From Spirodela intermedia (lineage: Eukaryota; Streptophyta; Magnoliopsida; Alismatales; Araceae), in assembly GCA_902729315.2 (NCBI GenBank), contig LR746265.1:1468892-1532891 (forward strand): DNA of 64,000 nucleotides, read 5' to 3'. Each line of letters opens with the position of its first letter. Within the stretch, counting starts at the first letter, position 1. The notes beneath the pieces were generated by a model, which was given only the letters and a program-made list of their open reading frames with translations, had not been told where the DNA came from and did not search any database. Shown one piece after another: positions 49,272 to 59,642 of the stretch. The translations under genes and the position numbers were made by a program.

Positions 49272-49682
49272 CATAGCCAGACAGGTTACCGCCGGATGCG
49301 GCTTGCAGGGGAGGGGACGGATCTCCCGGCAGCTGCTGCGGTGGTGAGTTCGTGTCGAGGAGCTGCTGCAGGAGTGGTCGCCGTCGCGGTCGCCGTCGTC
49401 TTCCTCGTCGTCGTCGGCTTCGTTCCCCGTGGGAGCTTGCAGGACGCTCAGCGCGTTCCTCTGCAACTTGACCTCCACCCCGTTCTTGAGGACGAGCCAG
49501 TGCCAGCCGCCCAGCCCGACGGCCTTCTTGACGACCCCCTGAAGCCCTACCAGCACCGACTTGGTCCTGTTATTCCCCCTCACTATTACCTTCGTGTGCC
49601 TCGGCAGCACCGCCAGCTCCTCATCGCCGCTCTCCTCCCTCAACGGGCACAGAATTCTCTGCGCGCACAGCTCCCCCTCCAT
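48799..49682 (-). CDS. SAP30-like Sin3/HDAC complex subunit (AFR1/AFR2 type), 199 aa
   Basis: Four exons: 49290-49682, 49127-49189, 48955-49026 and 48799-48870, all phase 0. Exon 1 from the ATG at 49682 encodes a plant-conserved N-terminal module (LPRHTKVIVRGNNRTKSVLV, then GGWHWLVLKNGVEVKLQRNA) and a Ser/Asp-rich tail. Exons 2-4 encode the Sin3-binding SAP30 domain: RVDLAKLGDASLWRYWRRHN, PQPSSKEQLLDLVRHHF and PLDEVQAILDFIHAAKRLK. In Arabidopsis the matching proteins, SAP30 FUNCTION-RELATED 1 and 2, join histone deacetylase complexes that repress flowering genes. The domain is split across three short exons of 63-72 bases. Intron 1 is only 100 bases and is largely a (CT)n tract on the coding strand. 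The exon 1 donor (GGCG/GTAACC) is the least certain junction, since the tail before it is low complexity. Confidence 0.85.
49217..49271. repeat. (GA)n microsatellite inside SAP30-like intron 1
   Basis: About 26 GA dinucleotides. On the coding strand this is a (CT)n tract filling more than half of a 100-base intron. Confidence 0.95.
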
Positions 49683-51524
49683 CTACCTGCACATCAATCA
49701 AACCCATCACCATCCCACACAGTGACAGAGATTGAGAGAGAGATATTGCACTGATCATATCAACATCGAGACTGAAATGAGCTCTGAATCTAGTTAAAGT
49801 AGCGAAGAGGAGCATTTACTCCGCATAGGGACGGCTATCTATCCAGCATTATCTGAGAGGGCGTCGTCTCAGACTGGTCAAGCTCGCACGGGTGCGAGAT
49901 GGGGACGGCCTCGGCAGCGAACTGAGAGATTTACGGCAGTAAATCTCATCAGCCGATATATACGAATCCATCAAGGCCCATAAATAATTCGGTTTTATCT
50001 ATCCAGTCGGTCGCCGGAGATCGTATTCTTTTTATGCTCGTGATCTCTCCAGAACTAAAAAAACTGAAGCGCGGGCCGAGCCATCGAATTGGTTTTTCGG
50101 AAAAAAAATGGGACCGATGAGGATCTCGGAAGAACAGGCATCACCTTTCCACCAATCTGGTCCTGCCCGCGGCCGGTTTCAGCGGCGGGAGAGGCGAACA
50201 TAACCGCGGTTCAAATCTGAATAATTCTGCAAGAACCCGCTTCAAGCATCAGTCAGTCCACGGAGGAATCCTCGAAGCCACGCGATGAATCGAATTCGAG
50301 CGAATTTCCCTTGGCAGCGGAGCCGAAACGAGGATGATGAGCTGCCAAGAACGACGGATCGATTAGTCGGCAATCAGGGAAGAACATGAGTTCGAACCAC
50401 GCCGAAGAAGCACGAATTCACGGGGGGAGTGGGGGGTGCCGATAGAAACCGATCGGCGCGATCCAGAAACAGAAGGAAGCCGGGAGAACAAACGAGGGCC
50501 AGCCAATCCGAGGAAGAGACGCATTTTTACTTACAGTAAAAATAATGCGGAAGCAGGCGCCGCTCCACGGAAAGCCCTCCGACTGCGGAGCAGATCTCCG
50601 GGAACTCCAGCTTCAGGGCTCTGCACTTCCAGGGAGGAGGAGGATAATCGAGAGAGAGAGAGGAGAGAGAAGAAGAGGACGTCCTGCAGGTGCAGGTCAC
50701 CGCGAAGTTGTTGTCCCCATTCGAGCTCGAGAGAAGCTCTTGCAGGGGGGGCTAAATGCTACCCAGCTGCCCTGGCAGCGACCGGGACCACCTTCACGAC
50801 GCATTGGAGCCGGTGGGCGGCGCGGCCGATGAGAGAAGCTGAGCCGAGGAGCCGCCAGCTTCAGCCGAGCCGAAATTTCCGGCCCCGGGGAGCGCGTGCC
50901 GTGGTCGGGACGGACACTGTAATCCGTAGCTGGCTCGCAACGAGTAAGATCCCCTGGCATGCGGTACCATCACCGCCTGGTTGAATTCCCCCTTAAACTT
51001 ACTGGCTCACCCGACCAAGCGCGCGGGGAGGTAACTTACGGTAACCTTACTTCCATCTCATTCGGAATATCTCCTATATGCTGCTGACGTCACTAAGGTA
51101 GGATGTAAAGAATAGCCGGATACCTCGCTAATGTCGGGCCCCAAATCAAGGCCAAAGAGGGTGGAGGGGGGAAAGCCTAGCCTGAAGGCCCGACGGGTAA
51201 CCTGTTTGAGCCCGGTCAGGTCAGGCCCGTTTGAGAGACGGATAGGGTACAGATGGACGTGCCTGCCACGTGGGCAATCCATTCCTGGAATGAGTTTTGA
51301 GGCTCCGATAAAGAAATTGACTCCTAATCAGGTGTTTGACCGCTGATCGTCCTGTGGTGGGGCCCAACGTGAGGCATCGGTTACACTAGGTACGGAAAAC
51401 CATGTTGGCGTGCAACAGAGATGTCATATGCTCAGGGGGGATTATTAACTATTAATTATTAATATTATATGTTCAGTTGACGCCTTCCGCGTGCAGCAGG
51501 CGCTTGACGGGCCAAGCGGCGGAG
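49683..51524. other. Upstream region of SAP30-like gene and 3' flank of the receptor kinase
   Basis: No gene supported. A GC-rich stretch (50430-50990) carries a 182-codon plus-strand frame and an 87-codon minus frame without recognised motifs. A short GA tract is at about 50652-50668. Leader exons of the SAP30-like gene may lie here, but none can be placed. Confidence 0.45.
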
Positions 51525-54122
51525 TCAACGGCCGTTGACGACAGAGATCTCGGAGTCCTCCTCGGAATAGTTGTCGTCGTCGTCGTCGCCGGGAGATGTG
51601 GAGGCGTGCGAGGCCGCGCGGCGGAAGGAGTCGCCGGAGACGAGCGCCTGCAAGAGCTGGGGCAGCGGCGGGGAGGTCACCTCCACCGTCCCTTCCAGGA
51701 TCTTCACCACCTGGCCCATGGTGGGCCGGTTTGTCTCCTGGTCCTGGATGCACCACACCGCCACTAGCGCCGCCCGCTCCGCCTGCCGGACGTCGTAATC
51801 TCCGGCGAGCTGCGGATCCACCACGCTGGCGACGTTGCCCTCCACCACCTGCCGCGCCGCCCACGGGGGGAAGAACCACTTCTCCCCGTCCTCTTCCTCT
51901 TCCTCCGCTGCCGCCGTCTCCACGTTGCGCCGCCCTCCGATGAGCTCCATCAGCGTCATGCCGTAGCTGTAGACGTCGGCCTTGGCGGTGATGGCGACGC
52001 CGGAGATCCACTCCGGGGCGACGTAGCCCCAGGTCCCCCGCATGGTGGCGAGCACCCGGCTGAAGTCCCTGCCGATCAGCTTCGCCAGCCCAAAGTCTGA
52101 GACCTTGGCGGTGAAATCCCCGTCCAGCAGGATGTTCTCCGGCTTGATGTCGCAGTGGACGATGCAGTCGCGGCACTCTTCGTGCAGGTACGCGATCCCC
52201 CTCGCCGTGCCGACGGCCACCCGCCACCGCTCCTCCCACCGGAGGAACAGCTCCTCCCGCTGCGGCTGCTGGCGGCGCTTGCGGGAGAGGTAGGCGCTGA
52301 GAGGACCGCGGGGCATGTACTCGTAGACGAGTAGGCGGTGGGGGTCGTCGGAGCAGAAGCCGCGGAGGCGGACGAGGTTGACGTGCTGGATGCTGCCGAT
52401 GGTGCGGACCTCCGCGCGGAACTCGCGGTCGCCGCCGCCGGGGCGATCCAGGCGCTTCACCGCCACCAGCGACGAGTCGGGGAGCTCCCCACGGAACACC
52501 GCCCCGAAGCCCCCGTGGCCCAGCTCCTCCGAGAACTCTTTGGTCGCCGTCGACAGCTCCTTGTAGGTGAACACCCGCAGATTCGCCGTCGCCGGGATGT
52601 CATCATCCTCCTCCTCCTCTCCTCTGGCTGCGGTAGCCGTCTTCGGTCGCCTTGTCTCTCTCTTCCCTATCCGCAGGAGCGTCCAGACCAGGGCGGCGGC
52701 CGCTGCGAGAGCCAAGAGCACGCAGACGCTCCCGACGGAGAGGGCCACCGTCTTCCACTCCCCACCTCTGGGCTTACTTCCCGATTGAGAGGAGGAAGAC
52801 GACCCCCCGAGCGACGTCCTGAGGTACAGAGTGGGGGCCGAGGTGCTGTTGCGGAGATTGAACAGGTTGCCGTAGAGATTCCGGCAGCGCTTGGTTTCAG
52901 GGTTGTAGTTGAGCCCTCGGCAAGAGCAGTTCCTCAGGCAGGAGTCCTCGCATGATCCCCGGCTGGGGCTGGGGAAGGAGACCGTCGACGCGCCGTCGAA
53001 GCTCATGGGCCCAAGCTCCTTGAGCTCCGACGGCTTCTCCCTCAGATCGCCGGCGCCGCAGTGGTCGTCGCCGCCACCGCCGCCCCCAGCCTCGTCGATG
53101 CGGCAGCCGCCGGTGAAGTCGTCGGAGTTCCACGAGACCGGGTCCGCTGGAGCAAAGCCGGGGAGGCAGTCGCATGGCCGGAGGCCCTCCTCCCGGCAGA
53201 GGCCCATGTCTCCGCAGCGAGCATAGACCCCGCAGAGGTCCTCAGGGCGAGACCAGAACATGTTCCAGCTCGAGGACTGCGCGGACCAGGTGTACTGCCG
53301 GAGCTCCCCGGAGGAGTCGACGACGAAGCGAGTCAGGAAGGGCCGGAGGATGACTAAAGCCGACGGCGCCTCGGAATAGACGAAAGACGCGTCGGGGGTG
53401 AAGGGCTTGTCGAACCGGAAGGTGTAGATGTACGGCACCGTCATCTCCGGCACGCCGGTGAAGCGGTCGCCCGTCCAGTTCCCTGTGGACCAGTAGGTGA
53501 TGGGAGAGAGAACGCCATTTTCATAGATCAGCTCGAACTCGCCGTAGTTGGGCGGCTTCAGCCGGAGGGAATAGGGCCCCCGGGAGGGATCGACGGGGCT
53601 CCGCCAGGAAGTGATGATGCGGCGGCGGGACACGCTCAGCCCCGGCAGCCATGTATCGGCGGGATGGTCGAAGCTCTCCCAGACGACCCTTCCCTCGCCG
53701 TCGCCGGAGAGGAGGACGAGGTTTCCGGTGTCCAGTAACCTCGCCGCTCCGGCGGGCTCGGAGTTGTCCGTCCGCCACAGGTCGCGGCCTGCGTCGTCCC
53801 TCACGGTCATAAAGCCCTCGGCGGTCATCCTCACCGTCGCCGGCGTGAAGCCGCCACCGACGGGGGAGTCGCGGTTGGCGACCCACACGTAGGTGCGGAT
53901 AGGGATGGAGGCGTACCAGATGCCGAAGTACCACCGAGATCCGCCGTCGAGGGTGAAGAAGCCAATCTCGAAGGTTTGGTTGGGGCTGATTAGGGTGGAG
54001 TTGCCGGTGATCAACACCGAGGTCCCGAGGCCGCCGCCCATCGCCGCCGCGAATCGGCCGCTGTCGGAGGTGGAGGCGAGCCCCGCCCCCACGGAGGCCC
54101 AGAGGAGAGCTGCGAGCAGCAT
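51525..54122 (-). CDS. G-type lectin S-receptor-like Ser/Thr kinase (SD2-2 type), 865 aa
   Basis: Plasma-membrane receptor kinase encoded by a single exon, ATG at 54122. Order: signal peptide (1-17), bulb-type lectin domain (about 30-150, with WYFGIWY and VWVANRDSP), S-locus glycoprotein/EGF-like region (about 200-345, LCGVYARCGDMGLC), PAN/apple Cys pattern (about 355-435, SCEDSCLRNCSCRGLNY), membrane span (about 459-483) and kinase (about 530-815). Catalytic features: glycine loop GHGGFGAVFRG, Lys556 in VAVKR, Asp658 in IVHCDIKPENILL, DFG 676-678 and GTWGYVAPEW. HCD instead of HRD makes it a non-RD kinase, as is usual in this subfamily and in many immune receptors. A Glu-rich insert (738-747) lies in the C-lobe, and the tail is acidic. 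Ligand unknown. A defence or stress role is inferred. Intronless structure is normal for SD2-type genes. Confidence 0.93.
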   Translation of the reverse strand: MLLAALLWASVGAGLASTSDSGRFAAAMGGGLGTSVLITGNSTLISPNQTFEIGFFTLDGGSRWYFGIWYASIPIRTYVWVANRDSPVGGGFTPATVRMTAEGFMTVRDDAGRDLWRTDNSEPAGAARLLDTGNLVLLSGDGEGRVVWESFDHPADTWLPGLSVSRRRIITSWRSPVDPSRGPYSLRLKPPNYGEFELIYENGVLSPITYWSTGNWTGDRFTGVPEMTVPYIYTFRFDKPFTPDASFVYSEAPSALVILRPFLTRFVVDSSGELRQYTWSAQSSSWNMFWSRPEDLCGVYARCGDMGLCREEGLRPCDCLPGFAPADPVSWNSDDFTGGCRIDEAGGGGGGDDHCGAGDLREKPSELKELGPMSFDGASTVSFPSPSRGSCEDSCLRNCSCRGLNYNPETKRCRNLYGNLFNLRNSTSAPTLYLRTSLGGSSSSSQSGSKPRGGEWKTVALSVGSVCVLLALAAAAALVWTLLRIGKRETRRPKTATAARGEEEEDDDIPATANLRVFTYKELSTATKEFSEELGHGGFGAVFRGELPDSSLVAVKRLDRPGGGDREFRAEVRTIGSIQHVNLVRLRGFCSDDPHRLLVYEYMPRGPLSAYLSRKRRQQPQREELFLRWEERWRVAVGTARGIAYLHEECRDCIVHCDIKPENILLDGDFTAKVSDFGLAKLIGRDFSRVLATMRGTWGYVAPEWISGVAITAKADVYSYGMTLMELIGGRRNVETAAAEEEEEDGEKWFFPPWAARQVVEGNVASVVDPQLAGDYDVRQAERAALVAVWCIQDQETNRPTMGQVVKILEGTVEVTSPPLPQLLQALVSGDSFRRAASHASTSPGDDDDDNYSEEDSEISVVNGR

Positions 54123-57100
54123 CGAGCGAGGATAGGACTACCTTCCCGCCGCCGCCGACGGGGGGACTGTGCGGTGGCGCTTCCTTCCTTCCCCTCGTCT
54201 TCTTCTTCTTCCTCCTCTTCTAGGGAAGGGGCCGGGATGAGCCCAAAGAAAACCCCCGCGCGTGAACTGAACTGGGGCGATGGGGAGGTGGAACGTTTTG
54301 TCGCTGCTGTCTCGTCGGCCCTTTGTTTTCTTTCGATTCCTTCTTACCACTCACATCTCTCTCTCTCTCTCTCTCGCATACCGACATATATATTTATATA
54401 TTCCAATCTGTCTCCATCAACTTCTTGAGAAATTAACTTCGTACCATACAAATATATATATATATATATATATTAAAAATTGTGATATTAAAATTATTTA
54501 TTTAAGTACAATATCAAGATTATTACCGATTACACCCCTCTTAAAGTACATCTTCCATTCGACTGAGAATATATATATTTCTATGTCTCTATCAAATTCA
54601 AGAAATAATTAATGGATAATAGAATGGGGATGGGAATTAAACTGAAGCACACTAGGTTCCTCTAGCCTTTATATGTTAAAAAAAAATGCCTCTATGCCTA
54701 CAGTGAAGTTCTCATAGAAATAAAGGAAACCCAATTTGCTATTAATAGTACACAAGGAGGTTTGAACCATTCTTCAGACAAACCACAATAAACAACTAAG
54801 TAGGTAAAAACTACTCAACATATCTATAAGTATATATCAATATGTGTATTAAATTCAAGGGAATTACTGTTGGGAATGATTAAAATCAAACTGTAACATG
54901 TAGTTCTCTTGTATGATTAGGCTACATGATTTTGGTCATTTTGTCATGTTTTAGTAATTTATGTTATCCAAGCATCTACATTGGTGAAATATGTTTGTGC
55001 ATATTTGCACATTTTTATTTTTTTGTTGGTATATTTTTTAATGCTAATATTACGACTAGTATAAGGGGCAAGAACAAGATTATATAATTACATACCATAA
55101 ACAAAAACTAGAGTGTTATATTAAATATTTTGAAAATAGTTACTTCATAGTTTTGGGTAATATTAGTTGTCATATGTTGAGAGGATATATATAAAATAAT
55201 AAGTCATGTAAGGTATTTTGTAATTTTATTTAAAAATCATACATTTCCCAAAATCTAAGATTTTAGGCTTCCTCCATCTTTACTATTTACATCCATTCTC
55301 TAAGAACAACTTTATTCTTGGGTTTCATATACTATGTCCATTTGATCACACACTACTAAACGTCTTAGATTCACAACTATAGGTGGCCAATGGTTATTTA
55401 AAGGGACATCTTCAACGAGTAATTAAAATGATTCAATCATGATTTTTTCTCACAATAGATACAAAAATATTTTACCATGGGTAGTATTTCAAAGATGATA
55501 TGTACTTCAAAGATGAGTGTTTCTAGATTTTTAATGAAAATGATCATATATATTGACTTTTAGTTGTTCTTTTTTTCTTGTTGAAATGTTGAATGTATAT
55601 TGAATGCTCTTTTAGCTTTGAATAGGTTAAAGAGAATATTTAAATACTCTAGTAATTCCTTTAAATTGATGTCTTCATGAAGTTTAACTTGCCAACAAAA
55701 ACCTCACTATCTCTAGCTTGAATTTCTTGTGATGAAGACTTAATGCAATGTTGGAGGTTGTTGAGATGAAAAGAATAATTGCTTTGCCTTAATGTGGACA
55801 TTGGAAGACAATATAATTCATAGATTAATCTTGTACAAAAATCTTCTTAGATCTCTAATATTTTCTAACTATTTTCTCTAAAATGAGATTAATTCAAATT
55901 ATTGAGAAATCAATACATGTCATTTAACAGTTCATATATCTTTAGGAGAAACCACTATATAGTTCCTTTATCACTTAACATTTCTATCTGAATCATGTCG
56001 GTTCTTATTTATCCATTAAGGATCTAGTATTGTAAGAGTTGAACTAGTAAAGATCTAATAATGATTAAAATAGGGCTGGCAATATACATCACAATAAGAT
56101 GATGATTTAGTAATCAATTATTACTCGAATAACCTCAAATAAAATATGACCATCAAGTTAACATATTGAATCATGATCTCAATTTTTATAATCATGACTT
56201 TAGGATATCTAAGATGATTTTATAAAGTATGTTCTTTAGTATCTAGAAAATCATATTTGACTGAATAAATAATTTGGATTAGATCTATTGAAATGATATC
56301 AAAATCATTTGAAAGTAATAATCTAATGTCACGAGTACACAATATACTACGTAAGCTTTCATACTTATTTTTACTTCTTGTTTTTTTTGTTGATTTTGAT
56401 GTGTTTATCATTACTTTCTCACTATGGCATATTCTATAAATATTGACACTTGCTACAACAATATACAACATGATAATTTCATACGATGAAATTAATAATA
56501 TTTATAAATTAGGTATTATTGATCAAAAGTATATTCAATGAATTCTTATATGAGCTATTATTGTTATTCTTATGAATATACTTGAGCATTTTCATATCGT
56601 GTATATTATAAACTATACATAACTAAATATTTGAATTGAACCTAAAACTTATTTGTCATCATCAAAACATAATACATATAATGCTTCAATATAAACTTTT
56701 GCCCAAATAATGTATGTTCACATGCGAACCTCTTTTTGGTCAATTTGTGTTATGTTGTGTTAGCACATACCTCTAAGGTTCATGTACAGATATTTTGAAA
56801 GCGTACAAACTCAATGATTCTTCTCAATTAGAAAAACTCTCACATTTCCTCTAACTTGAGAGTTCATCTATTTCGGGACATGTGTACTTATGTGTTAACC
56901 TAAGTTCTATATGTATTATCTTATGCCGATGTATGCCTATTTGTGCACCCATGTGGTATCATACTAGTGGTGAGGTTTAAAGCCCATGTTAGGCTGTCTG
57001 TCTCAATAGACCAATCAATCGAGATTTTAAAAATAAGAGAGAGTTGCACCGTTAGAGGGTTGCATCATTGCTATATATTTTTTGATAGATAGACACTTTC

Positions 57101-57607
57101 TCCTCTCATATGTAGGATGGAGATGATACGCAGCCTCTTGCCTCAATGGACAGTTACAGTCAGTTGTAAAAATTTCATATTATATGACAAGTTACTTTGA
57201 ATTGTTCTTAAGCTTAAAGGTATCTTAGAATGAGGTACCACTTTTTAATTTAAAATAATCATGAGTTTAAAATAAGTTCATTTATCATAGAAATAAAACA
57301 CGGAATATAATGTATAATTTAATCTCTTAAAAAGTTAAACTGCATGTAAAGTGGTGTATTATATGTTATCACTTCCCCTTCAAGGATTTAGCATGAAACC
57401 CAAGTTTTTTTTAACAAAGGATTACTTTTGTCTCGTCAAAAATGTCTTCAATTTTATGTATCTTACTTTTTTCACTTTGACTTCTGATTCCCCTTAAAGA
57501 TATCAAATCTTAGTCTTTCGTCCTAAGATACCAAAGTAGGCAATGAGGGAGAGTAAAAGGCTAAGTAGCTTTGATGGCACAAAAAGGAGGGAGATGGGGA
57601 GAGCGAG

Positions 57608-57653
<46 letters not shown>

Positions 57654-58235
57654 TTTAAGGTTTTAATATAGAAGAGCGTACTAGTCTTTTTACTATATGG
57701 CTAAAAGTTGATACAAGTTGAGTACGGTCAACTTGTGTACTTGTAAACACAAAAACTTACTTAGGTTTCTTTGGAGATAAGGGCCGTAGTAGGAAGACTT
57801 GTTGATGCTTGTCAAGTTTCTATGGCTTATTCATATGTCAATTAGTCTTTAGGGATTCAAACCAAATAAGCGTTCTAGAGAATATTCAAGGTTGGCATTA
57901 GAATTCACTTTGGGGAAGATATCATCAACTTGTTCAATCTTGAAATATGTGAGCTGAAACTTTCATTCGTCACGTTTGATCAGGCTTTAAATTGTTTCCA
58001 CGTTTGATGAGATATTTGTTGTTCTCATGAACGGAACAGTTCCTTACGCAAATGAAAATTCGCCCAAAAAACGTGAGCCACATTTTTTACCATGGATTCA
58101 AGATCAGATCTTTTATGGCAATAGAAAAGTCGCCGACCATTGATCCCGCTGTCCCGAAAAGCGACAGGTTCTTCTCTCTCCAGATGATGATCCAACCCCT
58201 CCATTTTACCTCCCCAGCCGCCAGAGTAGTTGTAA
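54123..58235. other. AT-rich intergenic spacer
   Basis: 4.1 kb. The left 200 bases are GC-rich and should hold the receptor kinase promoter and leader, with CT tracts at 54190-54230 and 54355-54375. The rest is AT-rich with (TA)n at about 54452-54472 and (GA)n at 57613-57650. No gene, tRNA or transposon end was recognised. Short frames such as 56220-56471 are not supported. Confidence 0.5.
57613..57650. repeat. (GA)n microsatellite
   Basis: About 19 GA dinucleotides in the spacer, 590 bases upstream of the acyltransferase gene. Confidence 0.9.
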
Positions 58236-59642
58236 ATGTCGGCCATTGAAGAAAAAAAGATGGAGGCGACGCAGCAGGAGCCCGGGATTAAGGTGCTGGA
58301 GCAGTGCCGGATCTCCCCCGCGCCGGGCTCCGTCGCACCGGACAGCCTCCCCCTCACCTTCTTCGACTGCATCTTCCTGTTCTGTTCCCCTGTGCAGAGG
58401 ATCTTCTTCTACGACCTCCCCTGCCCAGTGTCCGACTTTCTAGCGAACCACCTCCCGCATCTCAAGTTATCACTCTCCCTCGCCCTTCGCGACTTCCGTC
58501 CCCTCGCAGGCAGCTTACATCCCTCCTCCGGCGTGGCCAAGCATGAAATCCGTAGCAGCGACCTTGATACCGTCCCTTTCACGGTGGCGGAAAGCGGCGA
58601 CGACTTCTACGATATATCCGGGAATCACGCCCGGATCTGCAACCGGCTCCATCCCCTGGTGCCGCCTCTGCTGTCCGGGACGGGAACCGGATGGCCGTTG
58701 CTGGCGTTACAGGTCACGTTGTTCCCCGACACCGGTGTGGCTCTGGGGATCACCATCTCACACTCCGTCGCCGACGGCACCACGTCGTCGAACTTCTTGA
58801 AGGCTTGGGCAGCGGCGTGCCGGCTGGGGATGGGAGAGGTCCCCGACGGCCGCGTGGGGGCCCCGCCGTCTTACGACAGGAGCGTCATTCAGGATCCCAT
58901 GGATCTGGGGGGGATCTTCCTCCGCGACCTCAATCTGCTTAAAGACGACAGTGGAATGGAGGTATTGAACCTCCATGGTCGGAACGACGTCGTCCGTTCG
59001 ACGTCAGTCATTAGCCAGGAGCAGATCAAGAAGCTGGGCGAGGTGTTCTCCGGCAAGACGGCAACTGAGTGCTCGTCCTTTGCCCTGGCGTGCGGGTTCA
59101 TATGGGCCTGCCTGGCGAAAGCCAGTGGGGTGTCCAACGGCAAAACCGAGGCCTTCGGTTTCGTCTTCGAGGCCAGGGGGCGGCTCGACCCCCCATTGCC
59201 GGCCACGTACTTCGGGAACTGCCTGGGAGTATGCCTGGCGGAGGCTGACGGGAGCGATCTGGCGGGGGAGGACGGGGCGGTCATCGCCTCCGCGGCCATC
59301 CGAAAGGCGGTCCAGCGTCTGAACTCAGGAGGGGCCTTGGAAGGGGCCGAGAACTGGATTCGCAGCATCGCGCCGTCGGCCTTCGCGAGGACTCTGTCGG
59401 CGGCGGGGGCGCCTAGGCTGGGGCTGTACCAGGTGGACTTCGGCTGGGGCAGTCCTCGCAAGATCGAAGTCATATCCATCGAGAAGACGAGCGCTATATC
59501 TATTGCAGAGCGGAGGGAGGACGCAGGGGGCCTGGAGATCGGGCTGGCGCTTCCCAGGGACCTCATGGGTAGGTTCACCGCTGTCGTTTCCGATGAACTG
59601 AATAAGTTGTCATCTTCGCACTCGTCTTCTGGGGGGAACTAG
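58236..59642 (+). CDS. BAHD acyltransferase, malonyltransferase-like, 468 aa
   Basis: Cytosolic acyl-CoA-dependent acyltransferase. The BAHD catalytic motif HSVAD is at residues 176-180 (His176, Asp180), with DFGWG at 401-405. YFGNCLG (325-331) and the N-terminal LPLTFFDCIFLF with FYDLP are typical of the anthocyanin/phenolic-glucoside malonyl- and aliphatic-acyl-transferase clade. Likely reaction: transfer of a malonyl or similar acyl group from CoA to a sugar hydroxyl of a phenolic glucoside; donor and acceptor cannot be read from the sequence. Length is normal for BAHD enzymes and there is no intron, as usual in this clade. The start could be the ATG at 58236 or the one at 58260. The gene is GC-rich between two AT-rich spacers and has no biosynthetic neighbour in the window. 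Confidence 0.92.
   Translation: MSAIEEKKMEATQQEPGIKVLEQCRISPAPGSVAPDSLPLTFFDCIFLFCSPVQRIFFYDLPCPVSDFLANHLPHLKLSLSLALRDFRPLAGSLHPSSGVAKHEIRSSDLDTVPFTVAESGDDFYDISGNHARICNRLHPLVPPLLSGTGTGWPLLALQVTLFPDTGVALGITISHSVADGTTSSNFLKAWAAACRLGMGEVPDGRVGAPPSYDRSVIQDPMDLGGIFLRDLNLLKDDSGMEVLNLHGRNDVVRSTSVISQEQIKKLGEVFSGKTATECSSFALACGFIWACLAKASGVSNGKTEAFGFVFEARGRLDPPLPATYFGNCLGVCLAEADGSDLAGEDGAVIASAAIRKAVQRLNSGGALEGAENWIRSIAPSAFARTLSAAGAPRLGLYQVDFGWGSPRKIEVISIEKTSAISIAERREDAGGLEIGLALPRDLMGRFTAVVSDELNKLSSSHSSSGGN

Noticed and set aside
50436-50984. 182-codon plus-strand frame
   Set aside because: Arg/Ser/Pro-rich with no motif, in GC-rich DNA with competing frames on the other strand.
52338-52955. 205-codon plus-strand frame inside the receptor kinase gene
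   Set aside because: Antisense shadow of the GC-rich kinase coding sequence.
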